DNA from: Paraplanobispora siamensis
Lineage (GTDB): Bacteria > Actinomycetota > Actinomycetes > Streptosporangiales > Streptosporangiaceae
Direction: 5' to 3'
Length of the DNA: 49,144 bases
Assembly (NCBI RefSeq): GCF_016863175.1
Contig: NZ_BOOJ01000026.1
Coordinates: forward strand, 1-49,144
The notes below the pieces were generated by a model. It worked only from the letters and a program-made list of their open reading frames with translations. It was not told the DNA's origin and searched no databases. A program made the translations under genes and the position numbers. Below, in pieces: positions 1 to 8,528 of this stretch (position 1 is its first letter; each line of letters begins with the position of its first letter).

Positions 1-712
1 GGCCCAGCGCGGCCACCACGACGCCCAGCGGCCGCACCACCGAGCGCGTGGCCACGGTGCTCAGCCCGGCGGCCACGAGCAGGGCCAGGCCCAGCGTGAC
101 GAGGAGGATGGAGTTGCTCTCCTCCTTGACCTCGGCGGCCTCCTTCCTGAGCTCGGCGACGCGTCCGGCCAGGGAGTCGGTCAGGGCGGCGTTGATGTCG
201 AGGCTCTCGGAGTAGGCCGCGGCGGCCTCCCCGCCGTTGATGCTGTCCATCGCCTCGGCCCGCGCCTCGCGGGTGTCCGCGGCCAGCAGCTCCATGATCT
301 TGTCGTCCCAGACGAAGAAGGCGTCCCAGGCGGGCTCGAGCTTGTCGAACTGGGCCTTCTCGGCCGCGGTCAGGTATTCGACGTGGGTGGCGTCGAGGGC
401 GTCGTACAGGGCCTTCTTGCTGGCCAGCTCGCCCTCGCGGTTGTAGGCGTCGGGCGCGGTGGCGACCTTGCCCCCGTAGGCGCCGGCGTCGGCCACCACC
501 AGCCCCTGCCAGCCGGTGATGTCGGCGGCGTAGAAGGTCAGCTTCTGGACGTCGTCCTCGACCTGTTCGAGCCGGTCCAGCCGGGTGGCGATGTCGTCCT
601 GGCTGTTCATTCCCGAACGGCCGGCCGCGACGGCCACGACGATGAGGAGGGTGACCAGGAGGAATGACAGGCCCAGGCGTCTGCCGACTCCCCAATTGCG
701 CAGACCGGACAT
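1..712 (-). CDS. Methyl-accepting chemotaxis-type receptor, N-terminal part (partial)
   Basis: Runs off the left edge, so only about 237 N-terminal residues are seen. It starts with ATG at 712, preceded by GGAGAC. A short basic head is followed by a membrane helix at about residues 13-30, an extracytoplasmic helical region of about 165 residues rich in Asp, Ala and Lys, and a second membrane helix at about 205-225 that ends in RSVVRPLG, the usual entry into a HAMP linker. This is the layout of a four-helix-bundle (4HB_MCP) sensor. The missing C-terminus decides between a chemoreceptor and a histidine kinase or other HAMP-coupled enzyme. The family reading is inferred from architecture; the ligand is unknown. 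Confidence 0.7.
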   Translation of the reverse strand, partial: MSGLRNWGVGRRLGLSFLLVTLLIVVAVAAGRSGMNSQDDIATRLDRLEQVEDDVQKLTFYAADITGWQGLVVADAGAYGGKVATAPDAYNREGELASKKALYDALDATHVEYLTAAEKAQFDKLEPAWDAFFVWDDKIMELLAADTREARAEAMDSINGGEAAAAYSESLDINAALTDSLAGRVAELRKEAAEVKEESNSILLVTLGLALLVAAGLSTVATRSVVRPLGVVVAALG

Positions 713-871
713 GGCCGTCTCCTTCGATGGGCGAAGCGCGATGGTAGTTGTCGCTCTTCCATCGACCGGACGGACGGCCGGTTGACGAAAATCTGTGAGG
801 GAAATCTCATCGCCCCGGCATACCGGACCGTCCCGGCGGAACGGCCCGGTGAGGCGGCCGGTGCGGCGGGC

Positions 872-1720
872 TCATCCCAGCAGGGCCAGCTCCTCCTCGC
901 TCAGGGTGAGCTCGGTGGCGGCGGCCGAGTCGATGATGCTCTCCGGCCGGCTGGCCCCCGGGATCGGGATCACGACGGGGCTCCTGGCCAGTTCCCAGGC
1001 CAGGCAGACCCGCTGGGGCGAGACGCCCCGCGCGGCGGCCACCTCGGCGAACGGGCCGCCGAGCCGGTCGGCCGAGGAGATGCCGCCCAGCGGCGACCAG
1101 GGCAGGAACGCCACTCCCAGCTCGGCGCAGACGTCGATCTCCGGCTCGCTGCTCCTGAAGCGCGGAGAGTACTCGTTCTGCACGCTCGCCAGCCGTCCGC
1201 CGAGGATCTCGTGGGCCGTCCTGATCTGCTCCGGATCGGCGTTGGAGATCCCCGCCAGCAGGATCTTCCCCTCGTCGAGCAGGTCGCGGATCGCGCCGAC
1301 GGTCTCCTCGTACGGCACGGCGGGGTCGGGCCTGTGGTGCTGGTAGAGCCCGATCGCCTCGACGCCGAGCGCCTTGAGTGAGCGTTCACATGCCTGGCGC
1401 AGATAAGCGGGCCGCCCGTCCACGCCCCAGCCGTCGCCCGCGGTGCGCGTGTGCCCGCCCTTGGTGGCCACCAGGACCGTCCCGCGGTCGCCTGACCACA
1501 GCGCCAGGGCCTTGGCCACCAGCCGCTCGTTGTGCCCGACGTCGTCGGAGGACGGCGTGTAGGCGTCGGCCGTATCGATGAGCGTCACGCCCGCGTCGAG
1601 CGCGGCGTGGATGGTCCTGATCGACTGCGCCTCGTCGGGCATGTGCCCCGCCACCGACATGGGCATGGCGCCGAGCCCGATCGCTCCGACGGCGATGTTC
1701 CCGATCATGCGTGTTTCCAT
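872..1720 (-). CDS. Aldo/keto reductase
   Basis: A 282-residue (alpha/beta)8-barrel NADPH-dependent oxidoreductase. The tetrad is visible: Asp49 (DTADAY), Tyr54, Lys87 (VATKGG) and a His in YQHH near 128. The C-terminal cofactor-binding part has VIPIPGASRPESI, typical of AKRs that bind NADP(H). The ATG at 1720 is preferred because AGGA lies just upstream; a GTG at 1747 would add nine residues without a better ribosome site. The gene is monocistronic and divergent from the lipid kinase gene. Substrate cannot be read from sequence; many actinobacterial relatives act on aldehydes or sugar derivatives. Confidence 0.88.
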   Translation of the reverse strand: METRMIGNIAVGAIGLGAMPMSVAGHMPDEAQSIRTIHAALDAGVTLIDTADAYTPSSDDVGHNERLVAKALALWSGDRGTVLVATKGGHTRTAGDGWGVDGRPAYLRQACERSLKALGVEAIGLYQHHRPDPAVPYEETVGAIRDLLDEGKILLAGISNADPEQIRTAHEILGGRLASVQNEYSPRFRSSEPEIDVCAELGVAFLPWSPLGGISSADRLGGPFAEVAAARGVSPQRVCLAWELARSPVVIPIPGASRPESIIDSAAATELTLSEEELALLG

Positions 1721-1922
1721 ATGTCCATCCTGGGAGCTGGAGTTCACTTCAGGTCAAGGCTCCCCGCTCCGCGGCCCCCCACTCACCGGACCGGTAAAGG
1801 CTGGAAAGAACCGGCGAAGCGGTACACGCTACGCATGGAGGGGTGAAGACGGGCGGCGCACACCACACAGATCGATCGCCCGGCGTCGTCCGGTCCTTCC
1901 AGAAGACCTGGAGGAGGAGCGA

Positions 1923-3233
1923 ATGACGACCCAGCGTGTCGCGGCGTTGGCCGCCCTGGTGCTCGGGACGGTAACCGTCGGGATGGCGGTGTGGCTGACC
2001 GTTTCGGCCTTCCCCCGCGGCCTCGTGCTGCTGGGACTGCTCGCCGTCGCTCTGGGCACGGCCTGGTACGGCCTGCGCCGCAGGGGCCTGCCGAGAGTGC
2101 TCGGGCTCACCGTGGCGGGGCTCGCCCTCGTGACGAGCGTGCTGCTGCTGGTGTTCGGGGGCTGGCTCCTGGCACAGCTGCTCACCCTCTCCTGCGCGGT
2201 CCTGACGCTGGCGGCGGCCCGCGCCGCGTTCCGGACGCGCGTCCCGCTGCCACCGGCCGAAGCGCCCCGCCGGGCCGTGCTCTTCATCAACCCCCGCTCC
2301 GGCGGCGGCAAGGCGGAGCGCTTCCACCTGGCGGACGAGGCACGCAAGCGGGGTATCGAGCCGATCGAGCTGAAGCCGGGCGACGATCTGCAGACGCTGG
2401 TCCGCGCCGCCGTGGCCGAGGGGGCGGACGGGCTGGCGATGGCAGGCGGGGACGGCTCCCAGGCGATCGTCGCCGCGATCGCCGCCGAGCACGGCCTGCC
2501 GTACGCGTGCATACCCGCCGGGACGCGCAACCACTTCGCCCTCGACCTCGGCGTCGACCGGGACGACGTGGTGGGGGCCCTGGACGCGTTCGTCGACGGC
2601 GGCGAGCACGTCGTGGACCTCGGCGAGGTCAACGGCCGCGTCTTCGTCAACAACGTGTCCCTGGGGCTGTACGCGGAGGCGGTGCAGCGGCCCGGCTACC
2701 GGGAGGCGAAGCTCAAGACCTTCCTGGAGATCATGCCCGAGGTCCTGGGCCCGGAGGCGGCGGAGCAGGACGGCCGGCTCGACCTGCGCTGGGTGGGCCC
2801 GGGAGGCCACGAGCACCAGGCGGGGGCGACCCTGCTGGTGTCCAACAACCGCTACCGTCTCGGGCGGATGATCGGCTCGGGGACCCGGCCGTGCATCGAC
2901 GACGGCCTGCTCGGCATCGTCGTGCTCGGCGCGCCCACCTCGGCCGACCGCCGCCCCCGCGGCCGCCAGCCGTGGCGCGGCTGGTCGGCGACCACCTTCG
3001 AGGTGGACTCCGACCGCATGGTCCCGCTGGGGATCGACGGCGAGGCCGTACGCATGGAGCCGCCGGTGTGCTTCCGCATCCGCCCGGCGGCCCTGCGCGC
3101 CCGGATCTCCAAGAACCATCCGGGCGCCTCGCCGTCGGCGATGGAGCCGGAGAGCACGGCCGAGATGCTCCGGGCCGTCCTCCGCATGGCGCTCGGACGC
3201 GGGCACGAGCCGTCGGCCGTACCGGCGGCCTGA
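1923..3233 (+). CDS. Diacylglycerol kinase-family lipid kinase with N-terminal membrane segment
   Basis: A 436-residue protein. Residues 1-105 are a run of hydrophobic helices that anchor it in the membrane. The catalytic DAGK/NAD-kinase-like fold begins at about 118 with FINPRSGGGKAE, followed by the nucleotide-binding GGDGS loop at 175-179 and PAGTRNHFALDLG, the conserved phosphate-binding loop. Such enzymes phosphorylate diacylglycerol, sphingoid bases or related lipids with ATP. The frame is open further upstream, but ATG 1923 follows GGAGGAG and opens directly on the first membrane helix. The lipid substrate is not determinable; an added multi-helix N-terminus is less common than the soluble DgkB type. 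Confidence 0.85.
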   Translation: MTTQRVAALAALVLGTVTVGMAVWLTVSAFPRGLVLLGLLAVALGTAWYGLRRRGLPRVLGLTVAGLALVTSVLLLVFGGWLLAQLLTLSCAVLTLAAARAAFRTRVPLPPAEAPRRAVLFINPRSGGGKAERFHLADEARKRGIEPIELKPGDDLQTLVRAAVAEGADGLAMAGGDGSQAIVAAIAAEHGLPYACIPAGTRNHFALDLGVDRDDVVGALDAFVDGGEHVVDLGEVNGRVFVNNVSLGLYAEAVQRPGYREAKLKTFLEIMPEVLGPEAAEQDGRLDLRWVGPGGHEHQAGATLLVSNNRYRLGRMIGSGTRPCIDDGLLGIVVLGAPTSADRRPRGRQPWRGWSATTFEVDSDRMVPLGIDGEAVRMEPPVCFRIRPAALRARISKNHPGASPSAMEPESTAEMLRAVLRMALGRGHEPSAVPAA

Positions 3234-3281
3234 CAGGCCCCTTCCGGGCGCCGGGCCGCCGGGTCCGCCGGACCGGGTCCG

Positions 3282-4862
3282 CTAGATCCGTGCCCCGACG
3301 TCCGCGCCGTCGGCGGGACGCAGGAAGGCGGAGGACGGGATCGAGCCGTCCGCCGCCCGGGGTCCGGTGATCGTGCCCGGGTCGGTGCTCACGAACGTCC
3401 ACGTGCCGCCGAGGTCCCAGGAGTTGCCCGAGCCGGCCGATGAGGAGCCGAGCGACACCTGCGTCTTGTTGGCCGCCGCCAGGTTCCTGGTCAGGGTGGA
3501 GTCGGAGTCGGCGAAGTCGAAGCCCGCGCCGCCGTTGCGCCACGCGGTGCTGCGCTCGATCGACAGCCGGCCGGGGTTGCCGTTGTCGATGAAGCCGCCG
3601 ACCGCGTTGTCGAAGGCGACGGAGTTGCGCACGACGTGGTCGGCGGCCGGGTCGGGGTCGCCGCCGCCGAGCTTGAAGCCGTTGCCGTCACCGGTGTAGC
3701 CGGGCAGGTTCCACCGGTTGAACCCGTTGCCCCAGGCCACCGAGGACTCCACGGTGACCGGGGAGGTGAACATCCAGAAGTCCAGGCCGTCGTCGGAGTT
3801 GTTCCACAGCCGGGCGCCGCGGATCACGTTGCCGCCGCCCGAGCCTTCCTTGATCGCGATGCCGTCGGCGCTCTCGCCGTTCTTGCGCGGGTCGCGGTTG
3901 CCGTAGGCGTCCAGATTGATGATCTGGTTGTTGCCGGAGGCGCCCTGCAGGTGCAGGCCCGACTCGTAGTTGTCCCTGACGACCAGGCGGTCGAAGACGT
4001 TGCCGCCGGTGTCCAGGCCGAAGATCCCGTAGGGGCCGTGGATGATCTCCAGTCCGGACAGCCGCCAGTACTCGCCCTCGATGTGGACGGCGCCCCGCTC
4101 CGCGCGCGGGATGCTGGAACCGACCGCGCCGGGCGTGTACGGCATGTTCTCGCCGTCGATGATCACCCGCTCGCCTTCGTGGTTGCGCATCGTGATCGGC
4201 TGGCTCGCCGTACCGCTCTTGAGCAGCTGGATGTTCGTGCTCGGCGCGTACGTGCCGCCGCGAATGAAGATCGTGTACCCCGGCTGCGCCAGGTCGACCG
4301 CCCGCTGGATCGTGCGCAGCGGCGACGCCGCCGTCCCCGGGTTGCCGTCGTCGCCGCCGGTCGCCACGTACAGCGCGTTCGCGGGCGGCTGGCCGCCGGT
4401 CTCGACGTCGAGGTAGTCGATGTTGGGCAGGCCGCCCGAGGCGGTGGGGTTCAGCCTGATGGTGTTGGCGCCGGCCTTCACCGGCACGGTCAGGGTCTTG
4501 GTGACCCAGGTCGACCAGGCGCCGGTGCCCTCGAACGACGTGCTCCCCGCGGCGGATCCGTTGACGATCAGGCTGGTGGGCCGGACCGTGGTGGTCCCGT
4601 TGGCGAAGCGGATCCCCAGCGTCGCGGTGCCGGAGGCCGCGGCGTTCACGGTGAACTGGGCGTAGGCGCCGCTGGCGTTGGTGCCGTTGCAGAAGCCGCT
4701 GCCGGAGTGGCCCGGCCAGTTGGCGTCGACGGTTCCGGTGCAGACCGCCGGCGAACTCTCCGCCTCGTACCGGATGGACGCCGCCTGCGCGGCGGACGGT
4801 GACAGCACGGCGAGGGCGCCGGCCACCAGGCCGGTGCACGCGATGACAGCTTTCAGGCGCAT
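3282..4862 (-). CDS. Secreted CBM35-type plus right-handed beta-helix lyase (PL9-like)
   Basis: 526 residues. Residues 1-28 form a Sec signal peptide (basic start, hydrophobic core, cleavage after AQA). Residues about 30-160 start with IRYEAES and end with NIDYLDVE, a CBM6/35 beta-sandwich. The rest starts LYVATGGDDGNPG and is a right-handed parallel beta-helix with NNSDDGLDFW and DGNGFKLGGGD; the paired acidic loop and the Lys resemble the calcium site and catalytic Lys of family 9 pectate lyases. Expected role is extracellular pectin or other uronate polysaccharide cleavage. Start ATG 4862 has GGAG upstream. A LacI-type operator lies 29 bp before the start. PL9 is inferred from motifs; other beta-helix enzymes remain possible. 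Confidence 0.8.
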   Translation of the reverse strand: MRLKAVIACTGLVAGALAVLSPSAAQAASIRYEAESSPAVCTGTVDANWPGHSGSGFCNGTNASGAYAQFTVNAAASGTATLGIRFANGTTTVRPTSLIVNGSAAGSTSFEGTGAWSTWVTKTLTVPVKAGANTIRLNPTASGGLPNIDYLDVETGGQPPANALYVATGGDDGNPGTAASPLRTIQRAVDLAQPGYTIFIRGGTYAPSTNIQLLKSGTASQPITMRNHEGERVIIDGENMPYTPGAVGSSIPRAERGAVHIEGEYWRLSGLEIIHGPYGIFGLDTGGNVFDRLVVRDNYESGLHLQGASGNNQIINLDAYGNRDPRKNGESADGIAIKEGSGGGNVIRGARLWNNSDDGLDFWMFTSPVTVESSVAWGNGFNRWNLPGYTGDGNGFKLGGGDPDPAADHVVRNSVAFDNAVGGFIDNGNPGRLSIERSTAWRNGGAGFDFADSDSTLTRNLAAANKTQVSLGSSSAGSGNSWDLGGTWTFVSTDPGTITGPRAADGSIPSSAFLRPADGADVGARI

Positions 4863-4890
4863 CGTTGGTCTCCGTAGGGGGCGTCGCCTT

Positions 4891-4906
4891 TGGTAAGCGC
4901 TTTCCA
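4891..4906. promoter_or_regulatory. LacI-family operator upstream of the beta-helix lyase
   Basis: The 16-mer TGGTAAGCGCTTTCCA is palindromic except at one symmetric pair, with a perfect AAGCGCTT core and TGG/CCA arms. This is the classic form of sugar-responsive LacI-family operators. It sits just upstream of the secreted lyase gene, which fits substrate induction. No LacI-type gene is present in the window, so the regulator must lie elsewhere. Confidence 0.7.
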
Positions 4907-5052
4907 GAGTGGTGGACAGAGTTAAGCACGCGCTGTGGAGTGTGGAAAGCCCTCCGCCGCCGAAGGGCCGTGAAGGGCCGCCGGGGCGTGAAAGTTTCAC
5001 GGGCAGAGGCGCCGGAGCCCGGCTTCGAGCACCGGGCGGGCCGGTAGACGAA

Positions 5053-5085
5053 GAAACCCCGGCCCACCGTGGTGAGCCGGGGTTT
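5053..5085 (-). terminator. Hairpin terminator downstream of tRNA-Lys
   Basis: A 10-bp perfect stem (AAACCCCGGC with GCCGGGGTTT) around an 11-12 nt loop starts 8 nt past the tRNA 3' end in the direction of transcription. There is no strong U-run, as is common in high-GC actinobacteria. It could also stop rightward transcripts. Confidence 0.65.
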
Positions 5086-5093
5086 CCGCCGGG

Positions 5094-5167
5094 TGCGCCG
5101 CCAGGGACTCGAACCCCGGACCCGCTGATTAAGAGTCAGCTGCTCTAACCAACTGAGCTAGCGGCGC
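5094..5167 (-). tRNA. tRNA-Lys (anticodon CTT)
   Basis: Read on the minus strand, the 7-bp acceptor stem GCGCCGC/GCGGCGC, D-arm GCTC..GAGC, anticodon arm GCTGA-CTCTTAA-TCAGC and T-arm CGGGG-TTCGAGT-CCCTG all pair. The anticodon is CTT, reading AAG, the favoured Lys codon in a high-GC genome. The discriminator base is A, and CCA is not encoded. A TATCCT -10-like hexamer lies about 15 nt upstream. Confidence 0.97.
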
Positions 5168-5266
5168 GTGAAGCCCTTGAAGGATAGCGCACTTTTACCG
5201 GTGCCCCGTAACCGGTGATTCGACCGGCTAAGCTAGAACAACATTCGGTTCTGTCTGGGAGCACAC

Positions 5267-6118
5267 ATGTGGTTCGCCTCGCCCGCCGACGTCCGTGAGC
5301 GGCTCGCCGCCGTGGACTATCTCGCCGACGACGCCATCGCGACCTCGGTCTTCCTCGCCTCCGCGCTCGGCAAGCCGCTGCTCGCCGAGGGCCCGGCGGG
5401 AGTGGGCAAGACCCAGCTCGCCAAGGCCGTCGCGGCGGCGACCGGGGCGCGGCTCATCCGGTTGCAGTGCTACGAGGGGCTGGACGAGGCCCGGGCGCTG
5501 TACGAGTGGAACTACAAGAAGCAGCTCCTGCGCATCCAGGCCTCCGGCGGGCAGGACTGGGACGCCACCCACGACGACATCTTCACCGAGGAGTTCCTGC
5601 TCGAACGGCCGCTGCTGGCCGCGATCCGCGCCGAGACGCCCACGGTCCTGCTGATCGACGAGACGGACAAGGCCGACGTCGAGGTGGAGGGACTGCTGCT
5701 GGAGATCCTGTCCGACTACCAGGTCACCATCCCCGAGCTGGGGACGATCACCGCCGCGCGCACGCCGTACGTCGTCCTGACCTCCAACGCCACCCGCGAG
5801 CTGTCGGAGGCGCTCAAGCGGCGCTGCCTGTACCTGCACCTGGAGTACCCGACGCCCGAGCGCGAGCGGGACATCGTGCTGGCCCAGGTGCCGCGGATCC
5901 AGGAGGCCCTGGCCGAACAGCTCGCCCGGACCGTCGCCACGCTGCGCACGCTGGAGCTGAAGAAGGCCCCCTCGATCGCCGAGACCGTCGACTGGGCCAA
6001 CACGCTGCTCGCGCTGGGCCGGACCGAGCTGGACGAGGAGACGGCCGGCGCCACCCTCGGGGTGGTGCTCAAGCACGCCTCCGACCAGACCCGCGCCCGC
6101 AAGGAGCTCGGCCTGTGA
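5267..6118 (+). CDS. MoxR-family AAA+ ATPase
   Basis: 283 residues. Walker A GPAGVGKT is at 42-49 and Walker B VLLIDETD at about 127-134; sensor region VLTSNATRELSEALKRRC follows, with its arginine near residue 190. MoxR ATPases act as chaperones that insert metal cofactors or mature partner complexes, together with a von Willebrand A protein. That partner is encoded 34 bp downstream on the same strand, so the two form an operon. Start ATG 5267 follows GGGAG. This CoxD-like subtype is often near molybdenum hydroxylase genes, but none is visible here, so the client is unknown. Confidence 0.92.
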   Translation: MWFASPADVRERLAAVDYLADDAIATSVFLASALGKPLLAEGPAGVGKTQLAKAVAAATGARLIRLQCYEGLDEARALYEWNYKKQLLRIQASGGQDWDATHDDIFTEEFLLERPLLAAIRAETPTVLLIDETDKADVEVEGLLLEILSDYQVTIPELGTITAARTPYVVLTSNATRELSEALKRRCLYLHLEYPTPERERDIVLAQVPRIQEALAEQLARTVATLRTLELKKAPSIAETVDWANTLLALGRTELDEETAGATLGVVLKHASDQTRARKELGL

Positions 6119-6152
6119 CCCGCCCGGACGGGCCCGCGGCGGAGGGGGTCGC

Positions 6153-7520
6153 GTGAGCCTGCTGGACCGGCACGTCGGCTTCGTGCACGCGCTGCGCGAG
6201 GCGGGACTGCCCGTGTCGCTGGCCGAGGGGCTGGACGCGGTGCGGGCCATGGAGGTGATCGACCTGACCGAGCGGGAGTCGCTGCGCGCGGCCTACGCGG
6301 CCACGCTGGTCAAGCGGCCCTCGTACCGGCCGGGCTTCGACACCCTCTTCGACCTGTGGTTCCCCGCCTCGACCACGGGCCTGTCCGGCCCCGGCCCGGC
6401 GGCGGGTCCCGACCCGCAGAGCGCAGAGCTCCCCGAGCTGCGCGACCGGCTGGCCGAGCTGCTCGCGGACGCGGGCGAGGCCACCGCCGAGATGAACGCC
6501 TTCGCCCGCGCGATGGTGGAGCGCTTCGGCCGCCAGCCCGCCGGGCCGGGCCGGCAGAACTGGTTCTCCTATCCGGTCATGCGGGCCCTGTCCCCCGAGA
6601 CGCTCATGGCCCGTCTGCTGGCGGAGATCCTGACCGGCCAGGAGCGCGGCGGCATGGCCGAGAAGGTGGCCCGTCAGCGGATCACCCGCAACATGAAGCG
6701 GTTCGAGGAGGCCGTCTCCACCGACGTACGGCGCCGCATCGCCGAGGACTCCGGGATCGAGCGCATCGCCCGCTCGGCCGTGCGGCCCCCGCTGGAGCAC
6801 CTCGACTTCCTCCGGATCACCAGGGAGGACCTCGCCCGGCTGCGCCGGGAGGTCCACCCGCTCGCCCGCCGCCTGGCCGCCCGGCTGACCGTCAAGCACC
6901 GGCTGGGCCACCGCGGGCGCCTGGACTTCCGGCGCACCGTACGGGCCTCGCTGTCCACCGGCGGCGTCCCGCTGACCACCTTCAACCGGCCCCGCCGCCC
7001 GCACAAGCCCGAACTGGTCATCCTGTGCGACACCAGCGACTCCGTGGCCTCCTTCGCGCACTTCACGCTGCTGCTGACCTACGCGCTGCGCGAGCAGTTC
7101 ACCAAGGTCCGCGCCTTCGGGTTCGTCGACACCGTCGACGAGATCACCAAGTTCTTCGTCCCCGGCGCCGACGTGGCCGAGGCGATGACCCGGCTGACGA
7201 AGGAGGCCGACATGGTCAGGTTCGGCCGGACCAACTACGGCCACGCCTTCGAGCGCTTCGCCGAGCGATACGGCGACGCGGTCGGTCCGAAGACGTCGCT
7301 GCTGATCCTGGGGGACGCCCGCTCCAACTACCAGCCGCCCGCGCTGGAGACGCTCAAGCGCCTGAGCTCGGGCGCCCGGCACGCCTACTGGCTCAACCCC
7401 GAACCGGTCGCCCAGTGGGACAGCGGCGACTCGGTGGCCACGGCCTACGGGACGGTCGTGCCGATGTACGAGTGCCGCAACGTCGCCCAGCTCGCGGCCT
7501 TCATCGAGGACCTCGCCTGA
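6153..7520 (+). CDS. VWA domain-containing protein (CoxE-like), MoxR partner
   Basis: 455 residues, GTG start preceded by GGAGGGGG. The N-terminal two thirds are helical and charged (CoxE-like). The C-terminal VWA domain begins at about 285 with LVILCDTSDS; Asp293 opens the MIDAS metal-binding DxSxS-type motif, with RTNYGHAF and LGDARSN supplying the later Thr and Asp positions. It is expected to bind a divalent metal and work with the MoxR ATPase just upstream. Target complex unknown. Confidence 0.88.
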   Translation: MSLLDRHVGFVHALREAGLPVSLAEGLDAVRAMEVIDLTERESLRAAYAATLVKRPSYRPGFDTLFDLWFPASTTGLSGPGPAAGPDPQSAELPELRDRLAELLADAGEATAEMNAFARAMVERFGRQPAGPGRQNWFSYPVMRALSPETLMARLLAEILTGQERGGMAEKVARQRITRNMKRFEEAVSTDVRRRIAEDSGIERIARSAVRPPLEHLDFLRITREDLARLRREVHPLARRLAARLTVKHRLGHRGRLDFRRTVRASLSTGGVPLTTFNRPRRPHKPELVILCDTSDSVASFAHFTLLLTYALREQFTKVRAFGFVDTVDEITKFFVPGADVAEAMTRLTKEADMVRFGRTNYGHAFERFAERYGDAVGPKTSLLILGDARSNYQPPALETLKRLSSGARHAYWLNPEPVAQWDSGDSVATAYGTVVPMYECRNVAQLAAFIEDLA

Positions 7521-7550
7521 GGTTCCCGGGCCGGCGGCCGTACGGCGCGC

Positions 7551-8330
7551 TCAGCGCATCCGGCGCAGCACCCGCGCCGCCGTACGGCTGAGCACCTCCA
7601 CCTGGCTCTCGTCCAGCTCCTGGCGCGGGGCGCCCAGGATCCAGGAGGCCACGTGGCGCGGCGCGAGCAGCGTGACGCCCTCGGCGGTCACCGAGCGCCG
7701 CCGGTCCCGGCCGTGCACGAGCCTGCCGGAGTGGACGGCGATCAGCGACTCGATCGTCACGGGCACGCCGGACTCCCGGCTGAGCACCTCGGCCAGTGAG
7801 GAGGCGACGCCGCTGAGCGCCCTGGCCTCCTTCGAGCCGTACTTCTCCCCGAGGAAGAGCCGCTCGCCGTAGGTGGCGATCTCGGTCTCGGGGTCCCAGG
7901 CCTCGTTGTCCACGATCCAGACGCCGCCGGGGCCGATCACCAGGTGGTCGATCGAGGCCTGGCCGGGGACCGCGCGACCGCCGAGGATCCGGTAGCCGTG
8001 CCGGCCGAGCCGGCGCTTGAGCAGTTTGGCGGTGACGGTCTCGCCCCGGCGCCTGCCCCGCCAGACCGCGGTGGCGTCGTAGGAGCGCCAGGCCAGGAAC
8101 GCGTCGGCCGCGGCGACCAGCAGCCCGAGGACCAGGCCGATCGCCACCGGGCCCGGCAGCCCGAAGCGGTAGCCCAGGACGACGCCGGCCACCACGCCGC
8201 CCGCCGCCTTGAGCCCGCGCATCTTCAACCGCTGTTTGGCCTCCTTGCGCCAGAACTGTTCGTACATCACCTGCGGTGACAGGCCGTTGAGCTGGTCGGT
8301 GGGCGGGACGTAGATCGATCCGCCAGGCAC
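7551..8330 (-). CDS. NERD domain protein with membrane helices
   Basis: 259 residues, GTG start. A cytoplasmic-looking N-terminus of about 40 residues is followed by a hydrophobic hairpin at about 41-80 and then a NERD (nuclease-related) fold from about 95, recognised by SIDHLVIGPGGVWIVDNEAW. NERD domains are related to restriction-endonuclease-like nucleases; cellular roles are poorly known. The gene converges on the VWA gene, leaving 30 bp. The ribosome site is weak (GGGGGTT), so the exact start is less certain than the gene. Confidence 0.82.
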   Translation of the reverse strand: MPGGSIYVPPTDQLNGLSPQVMYEQFWRKEAKQRLKMRGLKAAGGVVAGVVLGYRFGLPGPVAIGLVLGLLVAAADAFLAWRSYDATAVWRGRRRGETVTAKLLKRRLGRHGYRILGGRAVPGQASIDHLVIGPGGVWIVDNEAWDPETEIATYGERLFLGEKYGSKEARALSGVASSLAEVLSRESGVPVTIESLIAVHSGRLVHGRDRRRSVTAEGVTLLAPRHVASWILGAPRQELDESQVEVLSRTAARVLRRMR

Positions 8331-8420
8331 AGCGAACCCCCGGGGGTGAGTGGTGGGAGGGAGACGGATCTGCGACTCTGGAGATCCTTGGTCATCAAAT
8401 ACCCAACCTGGAGTTCCGGC

Positions 8421-8435
8421 ACGTCAAAGTGACGT
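8421..8435. promoter_or_regulatory. 15-bp palindrome between NERD and TetR genes
   Basis: ACGTCA-AAG-TGACGT is a perfect inverted repeat with a 3-bp centre, about 90 bp upstream of both divergent genes. On the minus strand it overlaps TTGACG, a possible -35 hexamer for the NERD gene. A binding site is inferred; the protein is unknown. Confidence 0.4.
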
Positions 8436-8482
8436 AAATAACACGCTGCCGTCATCCCCTAGAGCAACCCCTGAACGCATTG

Positions 8483-8496
8483 ACCGACCAGTCGGT
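8483..8496. promoter_or_regulatory. TetR-type operator (ACCGAC-N2-GTCGGT) upstream of TetR gene
   Basis: ACCGACCAGTCGGT has perfect 6-bp arms and continues into TATGC, which can act as the -10 of the TetR gene at 8529. The same 18-bp string with two changes is found at 14376-14393 in the acyl-CoA dehydrogenase promoter, supporting autoregulation plus control of that operon. Confidence 0.7.
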
Positions 8497-8528
8497 ATGC
8501 TTGCTCCACCACACGCATGGGGGAGACG

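Noticed and set aside
5235-5256. AGAAC..GTTCT inverted repeat before the MoxR gene as a LexA box
   Set aside because: The arms are separated by eight bases rather than the four of an SOS box and the TCG flanks are missing.
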